Source: Trema orientale
Lineage: Eukaryota > Streptophyta > Magnoliopsida > Rosales > Cannabaceae
Direction of reading: 5' to 3'
Length of the DNA stretch: 64,000 bases
Assembly (NCBI GenBank): GCA_002914845.1
Contig: JXTC01000071.1
Coordinates: forward strand, 496,344-560,343
The position numbers and the translations under genes were made by a program. The notes below the pieces were generated by a model that was not told the DNA's origin, ran no database searches, and saw nothing but the letters and a program-made list of their open reading frames with translations. Below are positions 23,479 to 35,724 of this stretch, one piece after another (positions within the stretch are counted from its first letter, which is position 1; the number at the start of each line of letters is the position of its first letter).

Positions 23479-26400
23479 GGATATGGAGATAGTTATGCGA
23501 TTCTGCTTCGATGAAACCCTCTAAGCCTGTTATATATATATATGTTATATGTATATATTTCCTCATATTTTTGGGAACGAAGCCTTAGCAGGTCCAGCAG
23601 CACCGCCTTCTTCTGGGACTTTTTCAAATAATAATTTTCTTGGGGGTGTCGTTGTAATTTAAATTTTGGGCCACGTTGGGCTCGGGCTTAGGCCCGCCAT
23701 TCGGCCTTTTGCTGCAATATGCACATGAAGGGAATGGGCCTCATATTGGCCCAAGGCCCCTTAAAAAGGCTGTGAGAATAGTAGTAAAGTACAAGTAGAA
23801 ATAGAAGATGGAATGGGAAAATTGTAGACTGATAGCAGCGTTGGATGCTAAAGGGGGTCACGGAGACAGTGTACAGCTTTTGAAAAAAATGGCGAATGAT
23901 AATAATAGAGAGACAATATGGTCAGAAACTATTGGCTTCTGACTTCTCAGACTTGCTTGAATTGAAATTGACCTAAGTTGGGCCTAGTATGAAGTATCTG
24001 CTTTGATTCCCGCTGCAGTGCAGGGTGAGTGAGTCCATACCACATGAATGAACAAGATGATATTATTCTTTTCACACATTTGCTCTTATAAATGACCAAA
24101 CTAGAAACCCATCTTTAGGTTCGGCATTTGAATTATGAGCACACCAAATTATGCTTCATTTGCTTATTTTTGGCTCTGAAACATGGCATGACTTGAAAAA
24201 GGTAGGTTTATTATGTGAGTCTGAGTTGGGCTAATAGGACCTGCGCCTTCCAAAAGTGCATTTGATTTGAATGACAGCCTATATAGATTTATGTAGATTG
24301 TAGACTGTTCTAGTATGTATAATATGCCTATCACAATCCTTATTAAGCGGGAATTAAACTAGTTTTTAAGTTGAAAAGCAACTCCTTTGATCACAATACA
24401 CTAAAAAGCAACATCATGTTTTGCTTTACTGCTTCTTATTGTGTGCTGTCCTTGTCTGTCGGTCCTTTACCTTCCCTTTTCTTATCTATGCTTCTTTTTT
24501 TTTTTGCCCCTCAACTTTCTTTTATAGTAGTAACCATTCTTTCTAATTACAAATTATGCATCCATTAACTTTTTTAAGTCTACATCTTTAGTTTTTGGTT
24601 GTCACATTAATGCACTGCACGTGTTCCAGTCATTTACTAGTGCTTGGCAACACACATATATATATACACAGACAGCTTGGGATGATAAATTAAATAAATT
24701 TTGCCCATTCATGCTTGCTGCTTGCTATAAACCTATTTGCTAATTATGGCTTTTGGGGGGCTTTACAATTAAGTATCCACTTGTTGAGATTGTTACTTTG
24801 TTAGTTGCTAAAGTATGCATGTACGATCTAATCTTTATGCCGTTTGTAGTGAAACATGAACACACCCTAGTAATAATAATAATTATATGTCTATATATTT
24901 TTGCTGATACACTCGGATATATATAAGTCCTGATAATTAAGTTTAGTCAGTACACCACAACTCTCTTGAGCTCTCTGTCAACTGTATAAAGATTCCCCCA
25001 CCTCACTCATCATGTCATATGGTACAAGCCGATGAATTTGGATGATTTCTAACTTATGTAATATTAGTTGTATTTTTCGTCGTGTACATAATTAATTTGA
25101 TAATTATCTGACCATCTGCAAACTAGTAGTTTGTAAATTTGTAATTTTACTTGTCAATTGAATTAACTAATTTAGCTAATGTAATCCAGTAAATTACACA
25201 GAGAGAGAGAGAGAGAGAGAATTGCTACTAGTAGAGAGAGAGAGAATTGCTACTAGTACTAATTTAAGTAATCTAAATCTATTCGAGATCAGTAAAGATA
25301 ACATTTGGATTTTGTTCCATGACAACTAAACCATGCAACATTTTTAGACTATGACAAAAGTAATAATTCAATCAAAAATTTGCTTAAAAAAATCCAGTCC
25401 AATCCATTGCAAAGTAGATGCTAATTGGTATGGCGGTTTGGTAGAACAAGATCCGAGGTTGTTTTAGAGCTGAGGCCACAATTTTCTTTTCTACCCAAAA
25501 AAGTAAAGGCTCACCTTGCATTTTGTAGAAAGAAAACAGAAAAAAGAAGTTCAAATGGTCAAAAAGTATACACCCTAGGCCATAGTCGGCATCATAAAGT
25601 TTCATCTAATCCTCTCCTCTTATTTTTTAATAAACGTACTTTTCTTCTTAATCCTTTCTTTTCCGTCCATTTACAACCTTTCCCTATTATTCTTTTGCTG
25701 CGTGTTTATAGAAAAAATAGGAGTCTATGCGAAAAGCATTCATTCATTATCTTGAGACTTGATTCGTGGGTAAGTTTCTGTCCACATTGATGCGTTTGAA
25801 ACATGCCAATTACCTATTAAAAGAAAAATGTGACCAATATCGTTCTCTCTCTCATTTTCAATTTAATGAATTAGCTAGATGTAGTGGATAGGTAGGCTCG
25901 TTTTATGCTTTCATACATGGAATTATCTTATGGATAAATCCTTAACATTTTCATGGATGCATAAATAAAATATGTATTATCTTGAAGTTAATAATAATAT
26001 TATTTTTTTAGGACAACAGAAAATAAAAATAATGTGGAGTGGAGTTATGTCTCCCAACAAAAAAGGCAAGTGGGAGCTTCCTAAGGAAATTGTTGAAGCA
26101 CACAACCCAAAAAAAAAAAAAAAAAAAAAGAAGGAAAAGCCAGAAACGAGTTAGACTAAAACATGATGAAGTGGGGGCATCACAGAGTGTATTTATAAGC
26201 TGTAGACCTCTGTTGTTGCTTGACTAAATAATCAAATCATAATGGTTAAAAGGACCATTATTCTGGGATATTTATATTTTTCCAAAACAACCCATTTAAA
26301 TTCGGCAATTTTAGTGGTCCATGGGCCACTTATTTTCTTTCTTTAAGCAACTGTAACGGATCTGTCTACTTTGCAAAAATCATAAGACCACCTATTCTCT

Positions 26401-27480
26401 ACAAAACCTAGTTTATAGAGGTCCCACATCAAAACTCAAAAGATTTTTCTACCTTATAAAACAAATCAAAAAATAAATCTCACTCTTTTGATTCTCTTTT
26501 GTTTTTGTTGTTTTCCTTTCACCGAATTATCGAATAATAAATATTTTTTTTTGCCTGATTATTGCAAGTTTTAAATTTGTAGTATTTATTTATAAATTTT
26601 TTTTTTTTTATAGAAAAATGTTGTAGTATGATATATATATATAGTTTGTTAATGTTTATTAAATTATGAGTTCCATCTCGGTTTTCCATTATTAGGTTAT
26701 GCAGCAGTAGTAGTAGAAGAGAAGAGTACCACCGTGGCACAAGGGTGTGTGTCGGGGAGGAAATGGAGGGAAATATAGAAAGGGCCCCACCTCATCAAGT
26801 GCGGGGCCCCACTTGACAGAAGCATCTCTCTGGGATTGAACGCCAACGTGACGCGCTTCAGTTAAGCAGCCAGAGAGCGTGACTTACAGACCATTTCCAT
26901 CAGCCGTCCGATCAAAGGTTATTATGGCACTAAAAAAACGCACGCGCGTGTAAATGAGTGTGGGGGATTAAATGGCTTGTGATAATCCTGAAAAGGTAAG
27001 CACTGTCTGTCAGGGACTCAGACAGAGAGAGGGAGAGAGTGTGAGCGAGTGATCTCCGTTACAAGACGGACTCCTCTCTCTTCTCCTCTCCTCTCTCTTC
27101 TCCATTAAAATTGGCTTCTTTTGCCATCTCCCTTAATCCCTCCCGTAAATAAAGCTAAATTAGAAAAAGAGAAAAATAAAAAAAAAAAAACTTAAGAAAA
27201 AAGGGAAAAAAAAAGGGGGGGGTCTGTTTTGTTGATGTTATTTTGCTTTTATCTATGTTTGAGACTGTGTCTGTCTGTCTGTCTGAGTCGCACACATGGT
27301 TTTCGACATTTATTATATATATTTTTTAATTTTTATTTTTAAAAAAAGTAAATTGGTTTTGGGGTTAAAGAAAAGAAAAGAAAAATAAAAAATGGGTTAA
27401 TTGATGAGATCCCGTCCCACAGAAAACACTCAATTCCCAAGGGAGGCTTTTGTTCCCATAAACACGAGTGAGTGAGTGAG
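23479..27480. other. Spacer between the TSSC4-like gene (5' side) and the ARF-GAP gene
   Basis: The TSSC4-like and AGD3-type genes are divergent, and this 4 kb should contain both promoters. I see no protein-coding or RNA gene. The open frames (for example 25425-25790) lack domains and splice partners. There are GA tracts at 25201-25220 and 25234-25246, homopolymer A near 26108-26130, and a locally GC-richer stretch at 26740-26930 (cacgtg-free, with gacgcgc and cacgcgcgtg) that may be promoter DNA. Confidence 0.55.
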
Positions 27481-28216
27481 AGAGAGAGTGAGAGTGAGTT
27501 GAGTTGAGTTGAGTTGAGTCTTTAACTTAACTTCCAACTCTAAATGTAAAATGTGGTCCTAAATCCTAATCTAATCAACAAAACAACGCTGCTTATGTTT
27601 TGTTTTGTTGTCCCTTTTTAGGGTTTCTCTTCTCTTCTCTTCTCTTCTCTTCTTTCCTTTTTTTTTTTTTTTTTCTTCTTCTTCTTCTTTTTCTTTTTCT
27701 CTTTTCTCTTCTAGGGTTTTGAGGCATTGAAAATTTCAATATATTAAGTTAAAAGAATACCAATAATATTTAAACGACGAGGAGCAAAATTATAAAGAAA
27801 ATCAAAAGCTAATGTCTGCGACTGGGACTGGGTGCGTGATCCTCCTCCTAATGTTGCAAATGGAGTAGAGTAGAGTAGAGTTGTTGTTGTTGTTGTTGAT
27901 GTCGTCGTCGTCGTTTTGAGTGGGTTTGTGTCGTCTGTTTCCTTTTTGTGGGGTGGGGTGGGGGGTTTGATGTTGTTGTTGGTGATGGGCGATCGATCGA
28001 GATCGGAGTTTTTTAAGATATTATTGTTGATGATGATTGCATTGATTTCACTCTCCAAAAATCAACCTCAAAGCTCAAGCCTTTCTAATGGTAATGGTAA
28101 TTAAATAAGGAAAGAAGATATTTTGTTTGGCAAAGTTAGAGGAGGAGGAGGAGGAGGAGGAGGAGATAATCGCGGTAGGTCGGTCGGTCTTAAACATCTT
28201 TAGCATAAGCATAAAG
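27475..28216 (+). promoter_or_regulatory. Probable 5' leader / core promoter region of the AGD3-type gene, microsatellite-rich
   Basis: Immediately before the AGD3-type start codon is a run of simple repeats: GTGA/GAGTT (27470-27520), CTTTT/TTCTC (27620-27715), GTT then GTC (27880-27915) and AGG (28138-28165). Pyrimidine-rich and short-repeat leaders are common in plant housekeeping-type genes. The transcription start is not defined from sequence. In-frame small ORFs inside this stretch (27744-28058 minus, 27916-28104 plus) are translations of these repeats. Confidence 0.4.
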
Positions 28217-31200
28217 ATGCTATTCTCCAAGCTCGATGACTCCCCTATGTTCCGCAAGCAGGTCTCTCATCCTACTCTTTTATGCATGTTATTATTATTA
28301 TTAATTATTATTATTCTTCTTTTCCTTTCTCTCGTAATTTTCAATGCTGTGTTTGTTTCGTTTCCTCAGAAAATTTCCCTTTTTATTTTTATTTATTTTT
28401 TTTCCTTTTGTTGTTGTTGTTGTTGGACGTTGGGGGCCGCATTTCTTAGTTTTCTTTATTTCTATTTTCTCACCGACTCAATGGATCATTAGGAAAATTT
28501 AGTTGCAACACCTGGACTAGAATTTGTTACCTGCTACATTCTGTGAGTTGCTGAAAATATATGCATTTCTTTACTCTATATATATATATATATATCACTA
28601 CCTAAATTTCGTGATTTTAGGATAATCAAGGCTAAGATTTTGGCTTTTATGAGTGCTGATCCAACGCTATTTAGACGCAGTCGAACTTCAAAATTTCCTA
28701 GTTTGTTTCCCTTCGTTCCACAAAGCTTGTTATTACATGTTCAACCAAACATTGGATTTGGATTTTGCAGATTCTAAGCTCTGCTACTACAAACCTTTGC
28801 CATTAGTAATAGCATTTTATTACTGCTGGCCAACCCCCTGATGACAATGAGTTGTGATCTTTAGTTTTGTCCCTTATTTAGTTTGATCATTTGGTCCGAG
28901 GAGTTGTAACTGACCTTGACGGAACAAGTGAATTTGTTATGAGAAATTTCCCCGACTCTGATTACATCTTCCGTGTTTGAATTATATCCCGTACGAGGTA
29001 TACGCCTGGATGATTCAAGGTGCAATGAGAATACTTCTATGTTGTCTAATGTAGTTGCACTTGATTCTATACATTGGAGATGCATTGTGAATTTGTGTGA
29101 ACAGATGGTAACCATATCTTCAAAAGAGTTGATGCGAATGTATTTCTAGCTGGTTAAGAATGCTTGTGTATGTGGACATGCTAGCAATGCTACTTTGGTT
29201 AGTTTCGGATTCACTAAACTAATCTGGCTACTGATGGATGCCTTCTTTCTGGAAGCAGATACAGTCCTTGGAGGAAAGTGCTGATTCATTGCGGGAGAGA
29301 AGTTTGAAGTTTTACAAAGGATGCCGAAAATACACGTACGTCAGAACTTCTATATATGAGAGTCTGATATATATTCAGCATTAATAAACCTCTGTTTTTA
29401 TACCTCACAATAATTTCACGACAGTTTCGATAGCAGGTCATTATGTTCTTTTTAGAAGTCCTGAATATGCAAAGCTTCTAAAACTGGCACAAGTTCATAT
29501 AAGTTAATGTTATGCCATGATAAAAAAAATGGTTTCAAAGCCCAACTTTTGCACTTCTATCGGCTGAACTTGATCTATGCTCTTCTTCGACATTGAACGC
29601 TTGAAGGATTTTAATTATGTTCCTTTTTCTCTTCACAGTGAAGGACTTGGGGAGGGATATGATGGGGACATTGCATTTGCCAGTGCTCTAGAAACTTTTG
29701 GTGGAGGGCATAATGATCCTATTAGCGTGGCTTTTGGAGGTACTTGGAAGTTGTATTACTAGTTGTAATGCAGATGTTTCTGGTCTTAATACTTCACACG
29801 TTTTTTTTAATGTGATCTTATGAACTTCGGTTGCTGGTTAAAGGCTTATTTGGTTCGTTTTGATTTCTATGGGTTGTCCAAGTCTGCCCTAGTTACTGGA
29901 TAGTTATGTTGAAAATATTGAGGTTAAAATCTTATTAGTTAATTGGTATACGCATATTTCTGGCCAAAAGATAGAGAAAATACCAGAATTTGCATGTTAT
30001 TATATAGCTTCTCAGAGTAAAATGGGTTTGTTATGTATTTATGATTGAACTTCTTCTCTTGGTAGGCCCTGTTATGACAAAATTTACTATTGCATTGAGA
30101 GAAATTGGAACATACAAGGAAGTTCTTCGGTCCCAGGTAATTATTAGGATGAGCTCATTTTTTATAATCTTGTAACTCATAGCTTGTGGGGAGAAAAATT
30201 TGTTGAATATTTCTTGAACGATGAAAGATGTTACATTGTCTGACACGTTCCTTTTCCTGCTCATCAGGTTGAGCATATGCTTAATGACAGATTACTTCAG
30301 TTTGCTAACATTGATCTGCACGAGGTCAAGGTACAGTATTTGATTGCTCCTTTTCTGATTATTTATGGATGTATGATACATCCTGATAAGTTGACCTTCT
30401 ACAAAGGACACGTATTCAAATTCAGCCATACACTATTGTGTTAGATTATTTTTGTTATATGTGACTGTACCATCAAAGAGAAATTTTGTAGAATTATTGT
30501 TTCTCAGTTGTTGCATTCTGTTTTATTTTTGTTTTCTACATGAGAGATAATTTTTATTATTTATGTATTTTTTTAAAAAAATGTGTACTTTAAAATTCTT
30601 CGGTTTATGTTTGTGTTTTACCATTTTTCTTACAAAGATTGTTTCCTGCAGGAAGCTAGGAAGCGTTTCGACAAGGCTAGCCTTTTATATGACCAGGTTT
30701 TCCCTCGTTTCTATTGTTGTCTTGCTACTGTAATTGATGTTAATCGGTGAGCATTTAGACAGTCTTATCATGTTTAATGTTCTTGAATAAAATGATCCTC
30801 TGTAGTAACCCCTGAAAAAATAGCAAAAATTTCTCTTTCATTGTCTTCTAGTTTTAATCAAGTATAAGGTTGACTATATTGTAATTAGCTTAGAAACTCA
30901 AAAAAAAAAAAAAAAAAAAGGGTAATTAACTTGGATTTCAAAGATATCTGTAGGTTGTATAGTTTGGTTGGAATTTAATTGTAATCTAGAAATCGGAATC
31001 TTTCAAGTCAAGTTGGACGATTTGTTTTGGAGACAGAAGTCTGCAAATATTTGCAGCCTTAGAGGTCTCCTGAATAGGTGACTTTAACAATGATTTGTGG
31101 ATGCAATTTATTTGTATTTCTTTTTGGACTCCTTGGTAGTTGCTAATCTTTTGGCATATTTACCAGTAAGTAGTAACTAAGTTGACTTTTGTATTGGTGC

Positions 31201-34200
31201 GCAAAAGAAGTGTTAGAAGAAGCCTTGTTGGTCTGAATACTTTGACCTCGCTTTTCAGAGGCAGAAAGCTATGGGATTATATATATTTAATGAATTTCAT
31301 GTCAGTTTGATTAATTCTTATGATATTGCTGCAGGCTCGTGAAAAGTATCTCTCCCTGAGGAAAAGCACAAAAACTGATGTAGCCAGTGTTCTAGAGGAG
31401 GTATTGGATTCTTAATTCTTTGGGTTTAAATTTTCAATGTCCTATCAAGTAGTCAGTTTTGGAAATTGTGAAGTTTTTTTTTTTTTTTTTTTTATTTCAT
31501 GTACTCTAATATAGTTTTGAGACATTTTAGGAGCTTCATAATGCGCGGTCTACATTTGAGCAAGCTCGTTTTAGTCTGGTAAGCCTGCTTCCTGGTCTAG
31601 ATGTGGTATTTGATTTAAAATTCTCCATTTAATGAGATTTTTCTTTCTAGAAATTCTCATTACACACTTAGGTTTGTAATGTTGATCATTTCCTTCCAGA
31701 TTACTGCTCTTTCTAATGTAGAAGCAAAAAAGAGGTTTGAATTTCTGGAAGCTGTCAGTGGGACAATGGATGCTCATCTGCGTTACTTCAAACAGGTGGA
31801 TTTTATGGAGGGTCTTTTCTATCCTTCTTACATGTTTTATCACAAGTGTGCTAAATGTTAGACATTTTTGATGTGTAGGGGTACGAGTTATTGCATCAAA
31901 TGGAGCCATATATTAATCAGGTCTGACTTATTGAGTCTCCACATATTTTTATGTGCACTAGAAGTATATTGAAATTATTTTTTGTTATGAATACGTTTGT
32001 GCTGTGTCTACATTGTTCATTTTTTCCCCAAGTGTTTGAAATATCTAGAAGCAAATTGTTAACCTTGAACCAAGGCAGTGTATTTTCATCTGCTAATTGT
32101 AACTCACCATGACCTTCCAGGTCTGTCTGAGACTAGGTACTTAAGTGGCATGACAAGCAATTTTTTTCAGTGAATCCAAAATTGTGTTGAAACGGCTTGG
32201 TTACTTGATGGGTCGAGATTTTGAAATTTTTAAATCTTTTCTAATATATATATGTACTGGGAGGATCATTAAACTGTCAGTTCTTTTATTATTTTGCAGG
32301 TATTGACGTATGCACAACAGTCAAGGGAAAGGTCCAATTATGAGCAGGCGGCTCTTAATGAGAGGATGCAGGAGTTCAAAAGGCAGGTTGATCGAGAGAG
32401 TCGGTGGTCTTCCAATGGCTCTAATGGATCCCCTAATGGAGATGGTATACAAGCCATTGGCAGAAGTTCTCATAAAATGATTGAGGCGGTTATGCAATCA
32501 GCGGCAAAGGGAAAGGTTTGATAAAAGACTTTTCGAGTACTTTTAAGTTTCTCTGTATCGGAAATTATCTCTGGCTCAGTGCACTTTTATCTTATTAACT
32601 TCTTATGTTTCCACATATAACACCTCAAGAAAAATATCAGGTTCAAACAATTCGACAGGGTTATCTCTCAAAACGTTCCTCTAACTTGAGAGGTGACTGG
32701 AAAAGAAGATTTTTTGTTCTTGATAGCCGAGGAATGCTTTATTACTATCGGAAGCAGTGCAGCAAATCATCTGTATGTAAAATGTTTGGAAAGTTAGTTT
32801 TGATAGCTTGAAGACAAATGAAACCTCATTGTTAACTTGTCTTTTTGTCTTCACATTTGTGAATGCTTGTAGGCTTCTGGTAGTCAACTTTCTGGTCAGA
32901 GGAACAGTTCGGAGCTTGGTTCTGGACTGCTAAGTCGATGGCTTTCTTCTCATTATCATGGTGGAGTTCATGATGAGAAATCTGTTGCTCATCACACTGT
33001 GAACCTGCTAACATCGACAATCAAAGTCGATGCCGATCAGTCAGACCTGAGATTTTGCTTCAGGATTATTTCTCCGACGAAGAACTACACTCTGCAGGTT
33101 CGACTAAGGGATAGTTTACCCTTTTGGGATTAGATTTACTTCAAATAAGTTTTGGGGTGGTGAAACCTTTTTTTTGTTAATAATTTTTTGGTGTGATTCT
33201 GCCATGAGGATGGTTCATTACTAATATTTGTTTGTTAATTGTTCCTCAATGATATTTATTTGTCCTTGTCAGTGCAGGCAGAGAGTGCACTTGATCAAAT
33301 GGATTGGATTGAAAAGATAACAGGAGTTATTGCTTCGCTACTTAGCTCACAAGCTCCTGAAAGGGTAATTAACTAGAAGTTCTGCGCAATTATATATGGC
33401 CACTGATTTCCAAAGGAATTTCGGGGAATTTTTATTTATTTATTTATTATTTTTTTTCAGTGCCTGCCTGCTAGTCCAATGGGAAGTAGTCACCACCGTT
33501 CTACCAGTGAGAGTAGTTCATTTGAAAGTTCTGACTTTGATCACACTGCAGTTGAAGAACTTACGTTGGAGAAGAGTTCTGCACATGTTGAGCGCCCCTT
33601 GAGAAGTTCTCAACAGCAACGGTCTTGCATTAAAAATGAGAAGCCAATTGATGTCTTACGAAGAGTATGTGGCAATGACAAGTGTGCTGACTGTGGTGCC
33701 CCTGAGCCAGATTGGGCGTCATTAAATCTTGGTGTGCTTGTTTGCATTGAATGTTCTGGTGTTCATCGTAATCTTGGTGTACATATATCAAAGGTGGATT
33801 TTTTAGTTTAACTACTTGGTCCTTTCTTACATATTCGATCTGTGACTCAACCTGGAGCTATTACACAAAAGTCTGAATTGTATTAACAACTGAATCTATA
33901 TATCATTATATAGGAAAAGTAGATGCAGAATAATGAACATTGCATAAGACATGAAGGATTTGGGAGATAGATATTTAAATAGATATAGAAATGCGAAACG
34001 AAAATTTAGATATGCCACGGTTTGAGTGAATATTAAAAGATTACGAAAAGAAACTGATTGATTTACTGCTTCAATTATCCTCTCAGTTATTTTAATACCA
34101 ATTGTCCCATATATGACGCTTGATAACTAAGATATTCTTGCATCCATGCACAATCAAATATTTATGACCGATCATGGACATAATTACATTGCCTCATGTA

Positions 34201-35724
34201 GACTCTTATGTGGTGATGTAACTAATTATATACGCATGATTAAGTGATTCTAGGTCTTGCTGAACAATGCTGTAGTATCCTTATTGACTATTCTTTGTTT
34301 GTAGTTAATTAAAGCTTCTGTGTTATGATGATATTTTGTATAGCTTGTTTGTTCTGTGAAATCCTTGTTCTTTTGGGTGATATACTTTCGTTTTTCAGGT
34401 AAGGTCTCTTACACTAGATGTTAAAGTGTGGGAGCCTTCTGTTATTAGTTTATTTCAGTCTCTGGGTAATACCTTTGCCAACTCTGTTTGGGAGGAGCTA
34501 TTGCAATCAAGAAGTGCATTCCAGTTTGATCTTGTCTCAACAGGGTAAAGAATCCCATTTATCATTAAAATGTGACTTCTCAAGTGATGTATATGTATAG
34601 TGTATATATAATGTTCTAATAGCTAATATTTCCTTTTATTCTGCTGGTGAAGCTCATACAAATCTGATAAACCACAATTGGCTTTTATCAGCAAACCGAG
34701 TCATGCTGATTCTATATCAGTGAAGGAGAAATTTATTCATGCAAAGGTGTGAAGTGTTTGATATTCCTTTACAAAGGTGTTTTATTTTTGTCTTTTTAAT
34801 TCCTTAATGATAAGCTGAAATAGAGAAGTTTAAGTGAAATGAGCAGACACTAGTCTTGATTTCATGGTAAAATTTTCGGATGACTCTTGAAATGTGAGTA
34901 AAATGTGTAGTCTTTTAATTGCAGTATGCGGAAAAACTCTTTCTTCGAAGGCCAAAAGACAGGCAATATCCTCATCTGGTGGCACAACAGATTTGGGAGG
35001 GCGTTCATGCTAATGACAAAAAAGCTGTGTACCGTCACATTGTTAATTCTGAACCAGAAGTGAATGCTATTTATAAGCAAGCATCTTATGGCTCTTCTTT
35101 GACTCTTGCCAAAGTAATGCTATTGCATGAGCAGCCAAGCCTTGAGCACAGCACTAGCTGCTCGACAGGGGATTCATTGAACAGGTCTTCCACAAGCTCT
35201 TTAAACTTGGGTTGTACAAGTGAAGGCCAGACAATGCAGGATCTAGATGGATGCACTCTACTTCATCTTGCTTGTGAAACTGGAGATCTAGGCATGCTTG
35301 AACTCCTCGTACAGTATGGTGCAAATGTAAATGCTACTGATTTAAGAGGTCAAACGCCACTCCACCGCTGTATTCTCAGAGGCAGAACGACATTTACAAA
35401 ATGGCTCCTTACAAGGTGACTTAATGATCTGGTTCTAACTTCTATTGTGTTTTAAATCTCACTGGGTTTTTTCCCCTCTTTTCCCGAGTATCTGCATGTG
35501 TACTTGTCTGATTTGTTCTTATTGAGTTACTGGCCATTTTGTCGGCTGATCTTTTTGTTACTTCTTGACATTTTTACTTTGAAACTAAGAGTTCCCATTG
35601 CACTTGCAGGGGCGCTGATACACGAGCAGTGGACATGGTAGGCAAAACATCGTTTGAGCTTGCAGTAGAGTTGAACTTTGATGATGCTGAGATCCTTGCT
35701 CTACTGTCAGACTCCAATGGATGA
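28217..35724 (+). CDS. AGD3: ARF GTPase-activating protein with BAR, PH, ArfGAP and ankyrin domains (AGD3 / VAN3 / SCARFACE type), 19 exons
   Basis: Exons: 28217-28261, 29259-29335, 29639-29739, 30066-30136, 30268-30330, 30652-30696, 31335-31400, 31531-31578, 31700-31795, 31879-31920, 32300-32515, 32641-32772, 32873-33097, 33278-33364, 33461-33793, 34399-34544, 34653-34746, 34925-35415, 35610-35724. All junctions keep frame, giving about 830 residues (Arabidopsis AGD3 about 827 by memory). Domains in order: BAR (about 1-230), PH (about 291-430, [20 protein letters not shown]), ArfGAP (about 500-630) with the C4 zinc finger CADC...CIEC and the catalytic arginine in VHRNLG, then ankyrin repeats (about 735-828). 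Family knowledge: VAN3/SFC acts at the trans-Golgi network and plasma membrane, binds phosphoinositides through PH, stimulates ARF GTP hydrolysis and is needed for auxin transport and leaf vein continuity. AGD3 is preferred over AGD1 because of the [19 protein letters not shown]-type wording, but the two are close. Confidence 0.93.

Noticed and set aside
26810-26835. Sequence cttgacagaagcatctctc resembling the start of miR156
   Set aside because: Only the first ten bases agree with the miR156/157 family, and no complementary star arm forming a hairpin is visible nearby.
27744-28104. ORFs rich in Thr/Asn just before the AGD3-type gene
   Set aside because: They translate GTT/GTC and AGG microsatellites in the presumed leader.
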